DNA of 64,000 nt from the NCBI GenBank assembly GCA_018398805.1, contig JAGFBZ010000817.1:2784501-2848500 (forward strand). The letters run 5' to 3'. The stretch's first letter is position 1, and every line of letters begins with the position of its first letter. The notes under the pieces were generated by a model. It saw only the letters and a list, made by a program, of their open reading frames with translations. It searched no databases and had not been told where the DNA came from. A program made the translations under genes and the position numbers. Shown piece after piece: positions 35,510 to 47,395 of the stretch. The stretch comes from Hirundichthys speculiger (Eukaryota > Chordata > Actinopteri > Beloniformes > Exocoetidae).

Positions 35510-35925
35510 CTTACAACCGGAAACCAAAGTCTCAGACTTAGAAGCACTGATTCCTATTCTCACCATTTCATATTCAAACTCAAAAATTCAGCTTCACACA
35601 AGTGAAGATCCCTGCTGGATGATGCTAACATGACCACATTATCTGCAAAAAGCAGCGATGGGATCCCCTGGCCATCAAACTCGGGTCACCTTCGCTCCTT
35701 TGCTTCATCTGAAAGTCCTGTCCACGAAAAGTTATTTGGTGACAAAGGGCAGTCATGACGGCATCCAACTCTCACTGGGGATGAATCCAACTTCTCAATT
35801 GGCAATACAGACCAAACTCTGGCTCCATTTGTACAGGCACCGAATAGCCAGTAGCAACACACCCAGTATCCTATACTTCTTGAAGCAATAATCCAAGGAA
35901 CACACTTCTCCAAATCCACAAAGCA

Positions 35926-36296
35926 TACAGTCATGGAAAAAATTATTAGACCATCCATTTTTTCTTCACTTTCTTGTTCACTTTAATACCTGGTACCACT
36001 AAACGTCATCATGTGACTAAAACAGACAGAAAAGAAAACACTAAATGCATAAAAGCAGTGTTTTTGGCAGTACAACACCATAGCTATTGATGTAAAAACT
36101 TAAGTGATTTAGGTTATGATCAAGAAAACCATGGAAAATGGTAAAATATCAGCTCTTAAATAAAACTCTTATGAGCAATCTTTGTGGTTATCGTTATGTT
36201 TGTCCAAACAAATGTACCTTTAGTTGTACCAGGCATTAAAATGAACAAGAAACTGAAGAAAACAAGGGTGGTCTAATATTTTTTTCCATGACTGTA
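35926..36296. mobile_element. Tc1-type MITE, copy 1
   Basis: Begins TA plus cagtcatggaaaaaattattagac and ends with the inverse (…gtctaatatttttttccatgactg plus TA). It is non-coding, and more than 90% identical by eye to 52033-52391 along its length. TA target and inverted ends fit Tc1/mariner mobilisation in trans. Confidence 0.92.
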
Positions 36297-38019
36297 TCTG
36301 GACTGGTTAGAAAACTCCCAAAATCACTACTGGAAGGTAAAGAGCTGGTCCAGTAAACATATTGTGGATGAGAGTATAAATACCCAGCTTCCATATCTTT
36401 ATTCCCACCTAATTTCACATCAAGCTCTATCTGGTGTGGGAAATGAGTTTTTGGTCAGCTAGATCGTTACAGATGACTCTGGGGTCCCACCTTACACTCA
36501 CAGAGAGCTTTTTGGATTATAGTTGAGTAAAATTCATGCTGACACAGAGCTTGTCTCATTTCTTTAATATGTACTTTCTCCATCAATTCCTGAAAGAGAT
36601 ATTTGTGGAGTAACAATACCCCAGACCAAAATTTCAGAGCTTCTTATGCTTTGGCTGAAATCCACATATTTCTGAAGTACAAGGATACATCCCAGAACAA
36701 AAGAATCTCTGACAAATCTCCGCGCTGCACCGAAGCAACAGACAGAAATAGAAAGAGAAGGGAACAGATTACAATAGAAGGAGCTTTTTCTCAACATATC
36801 CTCCTTTGTGAAGACTAAGACCAGCATGAACAAACACACGCTTGAGTGCGCTGAACTGACACCTATCTTGACTTCCCACTCGCGGATGTCTGAACCACAG
36901 GACCACTTGTCAGATCGAGTTTTCTGTTCATGTTTATCTGAACATAGTTGGAGGGATTTAAGAGAGAGCGTGATTAATCCTTTTTGAGCTGCATTTTTGC
37001 ATACTCCAGTGAATTGCAAGAATTTGGTTTTATCAGGAAAGATTGGATTTTTAACTCAAAATGCAAAATATTGCAAGAAATCTAAACCTGGTAGATCTAC
37101 TAAGACAAATGTAAATATGTGAAATGTTACAGAGAGTGGACAGGACCTTCCAAAGGTTGATTGAGCTTTTATTCCTCTCATCTCCAACTGGCTCACGTTC
37201 AGAGCGGTAACTGGAGAGATTATAATTGCTCAAAGTGTTGGCTTGTAGATGGCAACAGAGGTATCATCCAGTACTACCTGATATCTACAGATGAAGCTCA
37301 TGTTACGCAGCACTTTAAGAATGCCGTGTGTCATCTGTCGGGGGCTGTCTGACCCTGCATCTGGAGCATACTTTATTACTCTCCAGAGCTGCTGCCAGAC
37401 TGCTTTGGTGGGATCGAGGCACATCTCATTTAATACAGAAATTAAAAAATGACAATGAGCGCCAAAAGGCAGAATGGCACACTCAAGTACAGAGAGACAG
37501 AGGTTGTAATTGGTGACATGTGAAAATAAGCATTTCCACAGTCACTTAAGGCTCTTGGGGAAGGCGGTTCACGTGTGTTAACATTCATTGAACATAACCT
37601 AGAGGTTGAAGGCTGGAAACAAGGACTGAAAACAAGAATAGTATTAATCAACAAACACGCACTCATGGTGTCGCATTAACATCAAACCAATTGATTTTAA
37701 TATCTGATCTTACAGATATTGGTTTGTGTGAAACCTCAGCGCTCAGACTTCCATCCTCCTTGTTATGTTTAGCATGGACCAAAAAAAAGCAATTTTTTTA
37801 ATGTGAAAACATTAAATAGAGTAGGACTCAGATTTCACCTATAATCAAACACCTACAATACATCCTTGAATCTCCAACCCAGATGGTTTCAAAACTATTC
37901 ACACCTTGATTCATGTAACCAAAACCAAGTATGCTACTTAAAGTATGGACAAAAGACTAACAACCGACAGAAATAAAGGGTCATAGTGATTTACATAACA
38001 TAGTTTACATACATAGTTA
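36297..38019. other. Non-coding stretch, no gene seen
   Basis: A 151-codon minus-strand frame (36564-37019) is open but without signal, domain or recognised homologue, and it is overlapped by frames on the other strand. I see nothing else. Confidence 0.5.
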
Positions 38020-39175
38020 TAATATTATTATTATTATTTAATAATAAATAACTATTGTTATAAAGTGCAGGTCAGATTTGGATGAATAAATATATATTAT
38101 GAGCAGAGATGTGATAAGATTTACACAGATTTGAACAGTATTTACATGATTATGACAGTATGTACAGGAGTGTGAGGAGGTCGTTGTTAAAAAAAGAGTC
38201 CAGTGCAATTATATTATTTATATTTGTGTGGAAGAGTGCAAAGACTTAGTGGGTACTAGCCCCGTTCATTTCCTGGTGGGGTCGGGGGTGGGGCAGAGTG
38301 CAACAGGGAAACAGCTGATGAAAAGAAACTGTTCCTGAATCTGCTGGTTCGTGTACGGAGACTCCTGTAGCGTCTCCTAGAGGCCAGGAGGGTAAACAGT
38401 CCATGTGCTGGGTGGGAGGAGTCCTTGATGATGTTGGTGGCTCTCCTGAGACAACGCTTCCTGTGGATGGTGTCCATGGCAGGAAGTGGAGCTCTGGCGA
38501 TGCGCTGGGCAGTTTTCACCACCCTCTCCAAGGCCTTCCGGTCAGCGCTGGAGCAGTTCCTGTACCAGACTGTGATACAGTTGGTCAAGATGCTCTTGAT
38601 GGTACAGCGGTAGAAGTTTACCAGCACGTTTGAAGGGAGGTGGTGCTTCCTCAGAGTCCTCAAGAAGAAGAGGCGCTGGCGAGCCTTCCTGACCAGGTTG
38701 GACCAGTTTGTTGTCCAGGAGAGGTCCTCTGAAATATGGATCCCCAGGAATTTGAAGCTGGTCACTCGTTCCACTGCCACACCGTTGATGTGAATGGGTG
38801 GATAAGTGACAGCATTCTTCCCGAAGTCCACAATGATTTCTTTAGTTTTTTGAGGTGTTGAGCCTCAGGTTGTTGTTCTCGCACCACGCAGCCAGGTGGT
38901 CTACCTCCTCCCTGTAGGCCGACTCATCGTTGTTCCTGATGAGGCCAATCACAGTGGTGTCGTCTGCAAACTTGATGATGGCGTTGGGGCCATGAACAGG
39001 TCTGCAGTCGTGGGTGAAGAGGGAGTAGAGGAAAGGACTCAACACGCAGCCTTGTGGTACGCCAGTGTTGATGGTGAGAGGTGGAGGAGCAGTGGTGGTC
39101 TAACCGGACATGTTGTGGCCTCTTGGTTAGAAAGTCCAGTAGCCAGTTGAAGTCACTGATAATACGAATGCCCTG
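38020..39175 (-). mobile_element. 5'-truncated LINE (L2/CR1-like), C-terminal half and 3' UTR
   Basis: On the minus strand, from 39175, DFNWLLDFLTKRPQHVRL begins mid reverse transcriptase. After a frameshift near 39060 come the catalytic block IIKFADDTTVIGLI (FADD box) and WCENNNLRLNTSK, then, after a one-base gain in an A-run near 38850, a 191-codon open frame with the thumb and C-terminal region (FKFLGIHISEDLSW, TAQRIARAPLPAM) ending at 38256. The rest down to about 38020 is 3' UTR with an AT-rich tail. It is the same class as the 26.2-27.4 kb fragment; the open frame survives well but the two frameshifts make it inactive. Confidence 0.92.
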
Positions 39176-40125
39176 CCACATCCATCTGGGGTTGGATGGG
39201 TGATCCCCCATGGTGGTGTGGGTGGAGTTGCACCATCTGTCTGTGGTTGAGTCCTGCTGCAGCTTTCCACTCCCTGGCAGCTGCTGCTGGCTCTTAAGGG
39301 GCATCCCTCCCTGTCTGGGCTGCTATAGGGGTTCGCCTCCGCGGTGCATCCGGGTCAGGTTGGGAGGCCATGGGGTTGAGGGAACAGGTCACTGCCCTGT
39401 CCCACCCTCTCCAACATCTGTTCATACCATGCCTTTTTTAATGCACATCACTAGATCAGGGCGCAAGACACAAGGGTCACACACTAGGTTTAGTGGTAGG
39501 GTTGGAGGTGCTCCTTGTGGTGGGGATCCAAGTGGTGGGTGGGTTGCGGCTCAGCAGTGGGTCATTGCCCTCCTTGCCACCCCCTAACCACTCCTGCACT
39601 CCAATTTTAATGCAATCACATAATTGGGGAGTTAGAAAACAAGGCAACTTGTTGCCTTGTCTGGGCTTGTGGCGGGGGAGGGTTGGATGGCACCTGTTGG
39701 GTCTGTAGGGAAATCCAGTGCACTGGTGGAGGTCTGCTGCATGACACTGGCCCAACACTCCAGCACCGACTGTACCATCACGCCAGTAGATGTGAGTTGT
39801 GGTCACTGGTTGGTGCTGAAGAGGCGTTGGAGGCCAACATCACTGCTTACTGTCCTGGGTCTAAGCTCCTGGTCTGCTTTAACCTTGGGGAGGATACTAG
39901 AGACAAACACTATCACAACACTATCACAACTCAAACCACCACACATTCATCTATATGCAGCACACCACACAACTCACACATACTACACCACACATATTAC
40001 ACACACCACACCTAACGGTCTGTTTTATGTCTTATTGTTTAGTGTCTTCATCTGTTCTTTTGTACTCCACTGTCAGTGTTTTAAGTCCTCCATGACAGAA
40101 CCAAGGTTAATAAAGCATGTTAGAT
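39176..40125 (+). other. Unassigned GC-rich unit ending in a poly(A)-signal-like sequence
   Basis: This block is markedly richer in G and C than its surroundings and shows TG-rich plus-strand sequence (e.g. 'ggtgggtgggttgcggctc'). It moves into a CA-rich part (39920-40015) and ends with 'ggttaataaagcatg', whose aataaa lies at 40109-40114. Frames of up to 205 codons are open but carry no domain I know. It abuts the truncated LINE. It looks like a processed transcript or a transposon body; I cannot name the family. Confidence 0.4.
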
Positions 40126-42446
40126 TCAACAAAGAAAACTCACACACTCACTATCACTCACACTTTTGCATTAAAAAGAAAAAAAAGATACTGCAAGAGA
40201 GAACTGGTGAAGGGCATGTTCACTTTTCACATTTGCACAAAAAAAGGAGAAAAAAAAGGAAAGTTTTGTTGTGAAGGGGAAAATGCACAGTGAAGAGAAA
40301 GAAGAGACAACACCAGGAGTCCTACTTGAAATATGAATTCATCACGTACTAAGCCCACTCTGCGTGAGTTTTTTTTTTTATTAATTTAATGGGTACAGAA
40401 GGCATGTTACCAGAGACTTTGATGTTGATTGCCATAATGTGAAGAACAAGGAGGCCAGTTGGACAGTCAAAATAAAACAAGAAGTAAAGTTAATGGCAAC
40501 ACAAAAAGACAAGACACGACTCAAGAAAAACTAAGACGAAAACTCCAAAAACTCAAAACCAAACCCAGATCTTAACAGGCCTACTACCCTGTGGCTGTAA
40601 TTTGTGTTTCTATGCAGTTTTCCTTGTCTTGCTGTCAGGAAGTACCATGACTTTATGGAGATGTTGGCCTCAAATTGAGTGGCTCACTAAATTACATCTT
40701 TTCAGACTAAGGTGGGCACAAACAGAAAGCTTGTCTAATGCTGGATATTTTGAGTTGGTCTCTTCAAACAGCCAAATGTATGAACTCCAGCCCAGAAAAA
40801 TTAAGCACGTTTTTCATATTGTGTTCCCTCTAGGACTCCTTTAAGAAAACTTAAAAAAAAAAAAAAAAGAGCCTACATGGATTTAACAATCACAGAAGAC
40901 AATGAGATCAATTTTAAACATCATTTTTATTCTTCTTTAGTTTCTGCGGTAAACAGAATTTACTTTAACACCTCTCAAACCAACAGATTAATGGCAGGAG
41001 CACAGCTTTCTAGTTCAGTGTGGACCTTGCATCTGTATCTTCAAGGCCTGCTGGGCATTCTAATTCAGAGGAAGAGTACTACAGGTTTTTAAATAGATGT
41101 TTAGTGCCACATGACCTTGTAAAACAGTACAGGCCGGTATGATGGAGCTCCTCCCAGCTATGTTGTGCTGCTGTGATCGCTGAGGTCATTACTCACTGTG
41201 ACACCTTTCACTGATCTACATGATGTTACTAAGCATATAATATCACTCCTGCCTCACCCTGTTGCTTCAGAAAACAAGCACCAAAATGACTCCCAGCGTC
41301 ACTAAATGCATCATGAAGCTTGTCTAAGTGCTTCCCTCAGAACATCACTGTGGCCACTGTTCTTTTTCAACAAAATTTTTGTTGTTTTCCTTTGTAACTT
41401 TGGTTTGACACTGCTAGAGTTCTTATTGAACACCCCCTCTGTGAAACTTTGAGGAAATGCACACAGTCCCCAAATGCAATCTTTTTAGATTTTATCCCCC
41501 AAAGTGCTCAGAACTCAGTTTGACCAGCAAAAACTTGGCAGCAATATATCAATCATCTTTTTTCTCTTTTTTTTTCTCCATTCCTGTGGTCTTTGGGTTT
41601 CCCTTGCTCTTCACACTGCAATATTGAAAAATAATTGCACTCACAGAGAAAGAGAAATTCTTTTTTACTGCAAACCTGAGGCTACAGCACATCTCTAAAT
41701 CAGATTTATCTTTCTCTCTCGAGGAACCACTTAAGCTTAACCAGATGGCAAAAATATGGTGCCTTCTTGAATTCTCAGCAATTAGTGATGAAATACAGAC
41801 ACACCACAGAATTTACAGCACTATTTCTCTTTCTCTCTACAGCTTTTTTTTCTGTATTTTGACTTTATTTATATTTAATCTGGTCTTTTTTTTTCTTTTA
41901 TCACATCTGCTTGTTCAAAGAATTTTGAGTTTCTTTTTTGTGCTTTTCTTATTTGTGATGTGAGTGCAGAAAAGTAAAAAAATAGACTGGGTGTTTCTGT
42001 TTCTGAAGGAGGATTGTTTTACAGAGCAAAAACTACAACAGTATTCTGCTCATATGGTCGTCTGGTGACACATTTCTTCAGGAACTACAGATGTCATGAA
42101 CCACATCGTCTCCCAGAGCATTTTTCCATGACTGCTTCTCAAAAAACTGGATTGTCTGATCTGATCTAAAACACTGCAACACAATAAATAGACCCCACCC
42201 CCCTCCCCCTAACTACGCTTAACAAAGGCATTACTCCCTGTCTCTTGTCTGGGGGTGAATAAAGATTAAATAAAGACAAAAGGAAAAAGGTGAAATGGTG
42301 AATTTAGTGTCATGCATTATGATTAAAAGTTCCACTTCACTTCCTTAGTTAATGAAGTAATCGTAGTCAAAGAACGACTGTCTTATATGGAGAGAAATCT
42401 CACTCATAATTTTCACAAATGTGTATTACAAAATGTGGATAAAACA
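40126..42446. other. Non-coding stretch, no gene seen
   Basis: Short frames only; A-runs at 40228-40262 and 40853-40868. No exon recognised. Confidence 0.5.
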
Positions 42447-42718
42447 TTAAAGGCAGGGTAAGCAATTTACAGATGATGTCACATTTGTTGATCTGCTCGC
42501 TCCTCTCCCTCCCTCCCTCAAGTGCTCCTCGAGAAAACATGTCCCACCATGAACTCTCCCAAGCCTCTCCTCCTCCCGCACTTTATGTGTACAAGCACAA
42601 GCATGACCCCTCCCCCCTGTTGGTGACTGGCAGGAGCAATGTTTGTAACGCTTTGGCTGCGTATGAGACAGACTGTTGTGAGTTTAAAATGGTCTAGAAT
42701 CACTTACCCTGCCCTTAA
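42447..42718. mobile_element. MITE with TTAA target site (piggyBac-like)
   Basis: Flanked by TTAA at 42447-42450 and 42715-42718. The inner ends are aggcagggtaagcaatt and, inverted, gggcagggtaagtgatt. The interior is non-coding and CT-rich. TTAA duplication is characteristic of piggyBac-type insertion, but the terminus is not the usual CCC start, so the assignment is tentative while the element boundaries look firm. Confidence 0.75.
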
Positions 42719-44032
42719 TTCATTGAAACATAACAAAATGTAGTGTGTGCTTGTGAATCTGTAAGGGTGGGAAAAGAGTCAAAGTTTCCCATAAAGCTGC
42801 TTGCTGATCCATCAGGTTATGTGTGCACATGCAATTTACACTTGTTACATTATGTTTAGACTGAAATGCAAACAACTACAACTTTTTGTGCTTATATTTA
42901 ACACACTCGTTGAACGTTCACAGTGCTAAAGGAACCCATAGACTCAAGTTCAATAAAACTTAACTGGAGTCAGCAGTTTGCACACCCAGAATCCTGTTGA
43001 TGAAATGGGTTTGGAGTGATGGTTTTAGCCTACTTTGATTGATAAAAGACACTTGAACATTTTCATTAGAATTTCCAAGCTTAACAAAATATGCTGCAGC
43101 AACATAATGTCAGAGTGGGTGTCCACCAGCTGAAGCTTAGTAGAAGCTGAGTGATGCAGCCGGACAAAGAGCCTAGGCAGGTAAGTAAATCCACCACAGA
43201 ATGAGATGCTCTGGAGTGACCTCATGAGAGATGTTCACACCAGATACCCTTCACACGTGCCTGAGCTGAAGCAGCTATGTAAAGATGAATGGTCCAAAAT
43301 TCCTTGTGGAGTTTGTGCAGATCCGGTCTAGAGCAACCAAAAATGCTCACTGGAAGTTTACTGCCAACTATGAACTCCAGTACTACCAGTACTGTGAATG
43401 TTTAATCTGTGTGTTCAGTAAAGACTTGAGAGATTTTCACAGTTAGTCTGTTATCAGCTAATGCACATTATGTTTGTCTATTATTGTGACTTAGGTGAAC
43501 ATTAGATCTAATTTTATGGCAAGCTGATTTTTTTTTTTTTATTCCATAATTTCAAATTGTATATTTATTACATTTGTAAACACATTATACATGAGAAAAG
43601 AATAGTAAAAGTAAAATATAAGTAAAATATTAACGACATGATTAAATAACAAAACAAAGCAGTTAAGTGTTATTCTACCGTCATCTTAACTTAATATGAC
43701 AAGTGTCACCTTATTTGTTGACCCCTCACATTAATGTTAGAACATTGCTTATAGTCCTGGATGTTGATCACAGTTGTGATTAAAGGTTTCGGTGGGCTGC
43801 GGAGATTTTTCACATTTTAAATTGGGCCTTGGTATTCTGAAGTTTGGGGATGGCTGTTCTATTGTGTTATTTGCTAATATTATTTGGAGAATATACAGCG
43901 CTTTTTTCAATGTTATCCCTGTGCCATTTCAGGGACTACAGAGACAACATGGGCTCTGATACATTTCAGTCTGAAGACGTAACTGCACTCAAGGGGTGTC
44001 CCATTTCTAAGTCACAGATAGCCCTTACACTT

Positions 44033-44103
44033 ACTTTTAAGGGTTAAGATTAAGGGCCAAAAATTGAGGGTTAAGGGTGAGGGTTGAGATTGAGGGTTAA
44101 AGG
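44033..44103 (+). repeat. Degenerate ttaaggg-type tandem tract
   Basis: Contains irregular copies of (t)taaggg/gagggtt (taagggttaagattaaggg, gagggttaagggtgagggtt). It resembles vertebrate telomere repeats but the unit is TTAAGGG rather than TTAGGG, and such tracts also occur in fish MITEs. Confidence 0.55.
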
Positions 44104-45956
44104 AGGAATTGGAATTCACTCTAAATCAGGTGATTTCAGTGAATGGGATGACAGTTGTTTGGGTGGGTGCCCTGTCTTATGTGAAGGATATACATCTATA
44201 CTGTGAAGGATGAGGACTCCGGAATCATTTTATTTATTCTTTTTAATGTTCATGAACCTGGAATTGGTTACAAAAGCATTTCTAAGGAATTTCAAGTCCA
44301 CCAATACAATGTGAGAGTGTGCAAATAACTAACGAACATAATTTGTACCACAAAGGAATGTTTACAGGAGAAAAAAAGGGAAGATTTTGGAATGTTCAAA
44401 CCAGTCTTGACCTTAATCTGACAGAAATGTTGGAGGGCCTGCAGGAACGGATGCACCACTGTACATCTGCAGTGCTTCAGTAATGATAATACACATACAG
44501 CTTAAGACTGGGGTTATAGATCTTAACTGAAGGGAGAGGTAACCATTGTGTATATAATAAAACAAATAAAACCACAGTGGTAACTCAGATAGAACGTAAT
44601 CTTTAAATATTGTTTCCTCTCTTTTTGACATCACTGTAATCTCTTCACAAACACACAATATGTCAGTGTGTGACTGATCCATCCAGTTGTCTTGGCCAGC
44701 TGCTGAACTGATCATTAATTCTCTATGCACGACGGCTCAAGCATGATTAACACCAGGCCCCTCTTCTGAGCCCCCTGTGATTGTTTTCGCCTGCTGTGAT
44801 TAGCTGACCAAATATTGGGTTCATATGGGACACTGCATAAATCTTCAGATACAAACATTTTTAAATCTGATTTTGGTAATGTTATTTGTAAGCAAGTGAT
44901 ATCAAAATAAAAGCTTTAGCTGGCCTTAACTCTTCAGCACGCTTGTCAGGGTATATCTTCATTTAAGAAACTAATGACTGTAAACACACTTAAACGTCAT
45001 GCTCACTCTTTGAGAACACCCACAGGAGGGTATTTGATGGTTGAGCTCATGCATTTGATGAACGTAGCTGCATAAAAATGTGTCTCTGCTGGTTTTCTAA
45101 GGCGATGCTACAGACATCACAAGAAGACTAAACTTCAGTTTTCAGTTCAGAGATAATTGATCAGCCTTGCGTTTGAGTGCTGAGAAATCAGCACATATAT
45201 CGCCCACGAGGCCCTGATGGATAACTTGCTCTTTAGTGAACACGCGCCATGTTGAGTGAGGGTCTTTAGCTTGCAAAATTCTGACACACATTTGTCATGC
45301 TGTGACGACCTGTAGGTCAGTCTTACATCTTGGATTGGTCAAACCCAATTGAAATGCTGTGGTGTGACCTTGGAGTTGTGTACAGGTTAATGTCCAAGAG
45401 CCTTAATGAAGTGAAGCAACATCATTCAGAAGAATGAGCCAGAATTCCTCCAAAATGAGACTCATAAACCAATATAGGAGATTACTCTTTCAAGTTATTG
45501 CTTTTAAAGCTGGATCTACAAGTAACTGAATCATATGGGTACTTAGTGTTTCCCACATTGCTTTTTCTTTTTTCTTTCTAATCTTAATTTTTGTTTAGTA
45601 AATAATGGCAAGATGAAAAAAGTTGCATGTTGCTGTTCAGCTGAGGCTGTATCACAACTTTGAAAGTCATCATAAGAATGTGTTTCAAAGTTTAATTTAC
45701 ATCATGTTGAGTTACACATTTATGTCCCAAAGATGCCCAATATAATCACATTTCTGCCCCTGCCGCTGTCCCTGGAGCATATGTGGCAGATGCTCTGCTG
45801 GCGAGCTCGCTGGAAGAGGCCACGCTGCTGTCAGCTCAGATCCGTCTTCGTTTAGGAGGGTGCTCGTTCATTAGGCACAGTGTGGCTCAACAGGAGGCAG
45901 GCCTCCACAACGCACTCCTGTACAGCATCATAAATCCACATTACAGATGATAGAGC

Positions 45957-45992
45957 CACCCCCCGGGGGGGTGGGGGGGTGGGGGCGGTGCT
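45957..45992 (+). repeat. G-run tract with quadruplex potential
   Basis: A run of C is followed by G7-T-G7-T-G5-C-GG. Three G-runs of at least five plus a shorter one, with one-base loops, could fold as a G-quadruplex. Confidence 0.6.
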
Positions 45993-47188
45993 GTCAGAAG
46001 CAGTGATAACTAATAGTCCAGGCATTCACAGCCTAACAAACATACATGCACGAAAAACATGGCATAACTGCAACAAATCCTGTAAGAGTGAGGAGAAATG
46101 CAATACTACTGCAGTATGTGAGGGCAACTAAGGAGGTCTATGTTGTCTTGTTAATAATTCTTACAAACATTTCCCCAGAAGACTTTCATTTACATAGTGA
46201 GCCTTCTTTTTTCGTCAGGGAAAGGTCAGCGGTTCAGGCCACTTGCCAGGTGCTTGTGGAGCAGCAGTGTGGTGTGGTAAATGTAATTATGGCGCTCTGT
46301 CCATCTGATAACCTGCCAGTCTGTCTCTCAACACTGGAAAAGTGCACTGGAATATTAAATGTGGCTCAGCAAACACAGTTGTGAGCAGGGAACAGTGTCT
46401 TTTTTTTTTCTTTTTGAATAAAGTGTGATTGGACTTTAATATAAGGTTTAGAGACTTTTTATATGCCCTGTTTTAAAAGCAGGCACAATTTCCTCAGAAT
46501 TCATGAAATATATGTTACATGCTGTGATCAAAATACACAAAGATACAGAACAACAGCTCCCTTTTCTACCATGTCTTTACAACTTTGTTCATTGCTGCTA
46601 AGTTTATGGGTGATTGAGTGAGCCAGTCAATTCCAATTCACCCACTTATTCTGTGAGATTTGTCTCTTTTGAAAGTTCAAATACTGTACAGCTATATGAG
46701 CATTTACATAAATAAGGGGTCCAGCGAGCTTTTACTGTCCAACCATTTTCTTCTTGGGTTGAGGGAACCTGACTCCCCTCTTTTGTTGTGTTTGAACAGG
46801 ATTAAGTCATCCCGCCCCTCATATTTTTGAGGTTACTTCTGATCCATGCGTGACAATTTGAAATGGTCTTGCCATTAAGAATTACACATTTGTTTGAGTG
46901 TTTCATGGTCTCAATGAAAGTAGAAAACCAGAAATATTTTTACTTGAAGTTTCCCAGTATTATCCCACATCTATCTACTTCTCATTCCAGCCCCTCACAT
47001 CTACCTGCACTGGTGCAATTTTTTCGTGTGCAAGTTTTGTTGATCCTTTCATATATATATTTTTTTTATTTATTTCATTATTAAGATAACTCAAAGATCC
47101 TACCATTACAATAACACAACTATACACTCTCATCACAATAAAATAATATGTTTCCTTTAAATCTGACAGATTTCAGACTTTCAAATAT

Positions 47189-47395
47189 ACACTATATTGC
47201 CAAAAGTATTCGTTCTGGCATTCTGCCTTGACTCACATATGAGCTTTAGTTCATCCCATTCCTAATCAATATGATGTGGGTCCACCATTTGCAGCTAGAA
47301 CAGCCTCAACTCTTCTGGAAGGTTGTCTACAAGGTTTAGGAGTGTTTATGGGGATTTTTGTCCATTCTTCCAGAAACCATTTATATCCCAGATGT
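47189..47395. mobile_element. Tc1-like element, 5' fragment
   Basis: Starts TA plus cactatattgccaaaagtatt, a common Tc1 terminus in fish, and continues with 'ggtccaccatttgcagctagaac' and 'tttttgtccattcttccaga'. It stops after about 200 bases; the right terminus is not seen. Confidence 0.75.

Larger units (their letters stand above)
42719..47188. other. Long non-coding stretch, no gene seen
   Basis: No frame above about 112 codons. It contains a telomere-like tract and a G-run listed separately. The part at 45780-45950 is of high complexity with balanced composition and might be a conserved non-coding element; untested. Confidence 0.5.

Noticed and set aside
36564..37019. 151-codon minus-strand open frame
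   Set aside because: No recognisable domain, and it overlaps open frames on the other strand; consistent with chance in a 64-kb window.
38403..38633. Plus-strand frames within the 38-39 kb LINE
   Set aside because: They are antisense to the well-supported LINE reverse transcriptase frame.
39210..40274. Frames of 125 and 205 codons as host genes
   Set aside because: No domain and a simple-sequence C-terminal part from CA and A repeats; kept only as an unassigned unit.
45780..45990. CG-rich patch as a CpG-island promoter
   Set aside because: No exon or start of a gene follows on either strand; only composition supports it.
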